A stretch of 64,000 nucleotides of DNA from positions 6,697,501 through 6,761,500 of the forward strand of contig NZ_CP069338.1 of NCBI RefSeq assembly GCF_016859125.1, given 5' to 3'. Shown here piece by piece: positions 62,215 through 64,000 of this stretch; within the stretch, counting starts at the first letter, position 1; each line of letters opens with the position of its first letter. The stretch is from Archangium violaceum (GTDB lineage: Bacteria > Myxococcota > Myxococcia > Myxococcales > Myxococcaceae). A program made the position numbers and the translations under genes. The notes beneath the pieces are model-generated. The model ran no database searches, was not told the origin of the DNA, and worked only from the letters and a program-made list of their open reading frames with translations.

Positions 62215-62730
62215 ATGGTGCGGGTGGGAATGCGAGTGAAGGAAGGTTGGGAGCAGCTCGAGGCGGCGAAGCGTGCGAGCGTGGGGCAGCTGCTGCTCAA
62301 ATGCGCGCGGCTGTTGGACGAGCGGGCGGTGGCGCGGGTGAACCGGGAGGGAGAGGCGCAGGCACGGCTGAGGCCGGCGCACACGCGGCTGGTGGCGCAC
62401 ATCGACGTGGAGGGCACGCGGCTCACCGAGCTGGCGCGGCGGCTGGGCGTGACGAAGCAGGCGGTGGGGCAGCTCGTGGAGGAACTGGTACAGCAGGGGA
62501 CGCTGGAGCTGGCGCCCGACCCCGACGACAAGCGGGCGCGCCGGGTGCGCTTCACGCCCAGGGGAATGGGAGCCATTGCCCACGGGCTCGAGGTGCTGCA
62601 TCAGCTCGAGACCGAGCTGGCACGCAAGGTGGGTACGCAGCGCATGCGCGCGTTGCACGAGACGCTGGGCGAGCTGCTCGAGGCCCTGGAGCAACTGGAG
62701 CGCGAGGAAGCCCCAGGGACCGGGGAGTAG
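62215..62730 (+). CDS. MarR-family transcriptional regulator
   Basis: A 171-residue winged-helix regulator with HTH TRLTELARRLGVTKQAVGQL and wing DPDDKRARRVRFTPRG. A long C-terminal helix forms the dimer. ATG 62215 follows GGGGAGA. It likely binds the 26-base palindrome just upstream and controls the divergent hydrolase, probably in response to a small lipophilic compound. Confidence 0.92.
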   Translation: MVRVGMRVKEGWEQLEAAKRASVGQLLLKCARLLDERAVARVNREGEAQARLRPAHTRLVAHIDVEGTRLTELARRLGVTKQAVGQLVEELVQQGTLELAPDPDDKRARRVRFTPRGMGAIAHGLEVLHQLETELARKVGTQRMRALHETLGELLEALEQLEREEAPGTGE

Positions 62731-63076
62731 GGCGGCGGGCCCTTCGAGGACGCGGCCGGGCCAGGGAAAGCTCGAGGAGGGGGAGGGCAGGGCGGTCATG
62801 GCCGGAGCGTTGACAGAAACCGCGACGTACGGACAAGCGGGCCTCCTTGGGGGAAACCCGATGTGAATTTGATTTTCTGAGACGGGACGCAGGCGAACGG
62901 CACCGTCTACACGATTGGCTACTACGACGAGGCACACCATGAGCCCTGTGTGTACTCGCCCACTGGCGACAAGATTGGGCGAGCCATTCCGAGCGGGGTG
63001 GCTCGCCTTGCCGCGTTTCCGTCATCGGACCCATCTCCGGCTGATCTCGTGCGCCCAGGCTCGGTAGACTCACGGC
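62731..63076. other. Intergenic region with a coding-like fragment
   Basis: About 350 bases without an intact gene. At about 62892-62990 the plus strand reads ANGTVYTIGYYDEAHHEPCV then YSPTGDKIGRA, with no start or stop of its own nearby. It is probably the relic of a lost secreted or repeat-type protein. Family unknown. Confidence 0.4.
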
Positions 63077-64000
63077 ATGCGTCGACTCTGGATATTGGGA
63101 CTGCTCTTGACGTTCGTTGCCTGCCGCGAGAAGGCTCCTCCCGAAGGGGCCGTGCGGGTCACGGTGGGTTACGGCTCCTACCGGCCGGCGTGCCTGCGCG
63201 TGGTGGCCAGGGACACCCAGGGGCATGAGGGCCAGACGGAAATCCTCCAGCGCCAGTTCAAGGATCCGGACGCGAGGAAAATTCTCGTCGCGGTGTTCCG
63301 CGAGCCCGAGTGGGGACGGGAGCTGACCCTGGAGGTGTCGTCCTTCGATGGCTCCACGGGCGAGGCGTGCTCCGGTTCCCTGGTGGAGCAACTCTCCTCG
63401 CAGCCCATCCCGGTGCCCCTGGGGGACTTCGCCGCCTTCGAGGCGACGCTGCGGGCGAAGGACGATGACGGGGACTCCTTCATCGCGCGCGAAGCGGGGG
63501 TGAATGGGCTGGACTGCGACGACACGAGCGCCGAGGTGTACCCGGGGGCCGCCGAGCGGTGCAGCGTCGCGGTGGACTACGACTGCAACGGCTTCAAGGG
63601 TTGTCAGGACTCCCAGTGCCAGCAGAAGGCGTGTGACGATGGCAACGCCTGCACCACGGACGACTTCTGTGAGGGCTCGGGGGTGTCGGCGCAGTGCAAG
63701 GGGCAGGAAGTGCGGTGCGAGAAGCCCGCTGGGGCGTGCGTCCTGGGCGCCACGTGCTCCCAGGAGACGGGCCAGTGCGTCGTCACTCGCAAGGAGTGCA
63801 ACACGCCGGAGTCGACGTGCTTCGAGAGCGTGGGGGCGTGCAATGACGCCACCGGCTTCTGCGAGTACACCCCCAAGGCCGCTTCCGTGAGCTGCGATGA
63901 CAGTGATGCCTGCACCACGGGCGATGTGTGTAGCGGAACGGGAGTGTGTCTGGGCACCCAGACCCCGTGCATGGCCTCCAGCATCTGTTTCCGCGTGACG
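63077..64000 (+). CDS. MopE-like, Cys-rich lipoprotein (cut by the window end)
   Basis: Partial: 308 codons, open at the right edge. Signal peptide with lipobox (FVAC, Cys about residue 16). A domain of about 110 residues leads to a MopE-type metal-binding motif (DDDGDSF...GLDCDDTSAEVYPGAAERC). After that come Cys-rich repeats with CDDGNACTTDDFC and CDDSDACTTGDVC. Such proteins are cell-surface lipoproteins abundant in myxobacteria. Function unknown. Confidence 0.85.
   Translation, partial: MRRLWILGLLLTFVACREKAPPEGAVRVTVGYGSYRPACLRVVARDTQGHEGQTEILQRQFKDPDARKILVAVFREPEWGRELTLEVSSFDGSTGEACSGSLVEQLSSQPIPVPLGDFAAFEATLRAKDDDGDSFIAREAGVNGLDCDDTSAEVYPGAAERCSVAVDYDCNGFKGCQDSQCQQKACDDGNACTTDDFCEGSGVSAQCKGQEVRCEKPAGACVLGATCSQETGQCVVTRKECNTPESTCFESVGACNDATGFCEYTPKAASVSCDDSDACTTGDVCSGTGVCLGTQTPCMASSICFRVT

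Noticed and set aside
1-64000. tRNA, rRNA genes, CRISPR arrays, prophage structural genes
   Set aside because: None recognised on either strand; only the tmRNA was found.

Overview
The window is high-GC DNA with the gene content of a myxobacterium, most likely suborder Cystobacterineae (Archangium/Cystobacter type). That placement is inferred from gene families and codon character, not from a marker search. It carries a Ser/Thr kinase with a zinc ribbon, many lipoproteins, an OmpA protein with thrombospondin-type repeats, a MopE-type protein and a sphingosine-phosphate-lyase homologue. The tmRNA tag reads ANDNVELALAA.

Layout. 1-5.9 kb is a conserved translation/RNA block: a YlxP-like protein, rbfA, truB, a MoaD-like protein, rpsO, pnp and dut. 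5.9-9.9 kb is a tightly overlapping run of kinase, ABC-type substrate-binding protein and purB, convergent with purC (10.0-11.0 kb) across a three-hairpin element. 11-24.1 kb is ordinary cell-envelope and housekeeping content: lipoprotein, TrmJ-like methyltransferase, HtrA protease, TlpA-like thioredoxin, Omp85-type barrel, PLP lyase, OmpA protein and an M16 protease pair. The tmRNA gene (ssrA) lies at 24.27-24.63 kb with a clear promoter and terminator.

24.7-33.1 kb looks like a decayed genomic island next to ssrA. Immediately 3' of ssrA are the remains of a phage-type tyrosine integrase and a broken GH46 chitosanase. Beyond them lie a lipoprotein, an AraC-regulator relic, a LysM/peptidase-like protein, a protein with six tandem IQ (calmodulin-binding type) motifs, an IS91-type transposase relic and a GH2 beta-mannosidase that looks acquired. 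33.2-46.6 kb holds a chemoreceptor, a class I terpene cyclase, a membrane pyrophosphatase, an ATP-grasp/FAD-enzyme fusion interrupted at a homopolymer, a kelch lipoprotein and a cytochrome P450.

46.7-64 kb is rich in resistance-like and stress genes. A CmlA/FloR-type chloramphenicol exporter is preceded by a nine-codon leader peptide and hairpins typical of drug-inducible attenuation. Two MarR regulators have visible palindromic operators, one paired with a monooxygenase and one divergent from a haloalkane-dehalogenase-like hydrolase. There are also an AAC(3)-type acetyltransferase, a siderophore-interacting flavoprotein, a dienelactone hydrolase, a nucleotidyl cyclase and an AlkZ-like winged-helix protein. 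Several genes here are truncated or frameshifted. The strongest candidates for something new are the leader-controlled exporter in a myxobacterium, the bacterial IQ-repeat protein, and the ssrA island.
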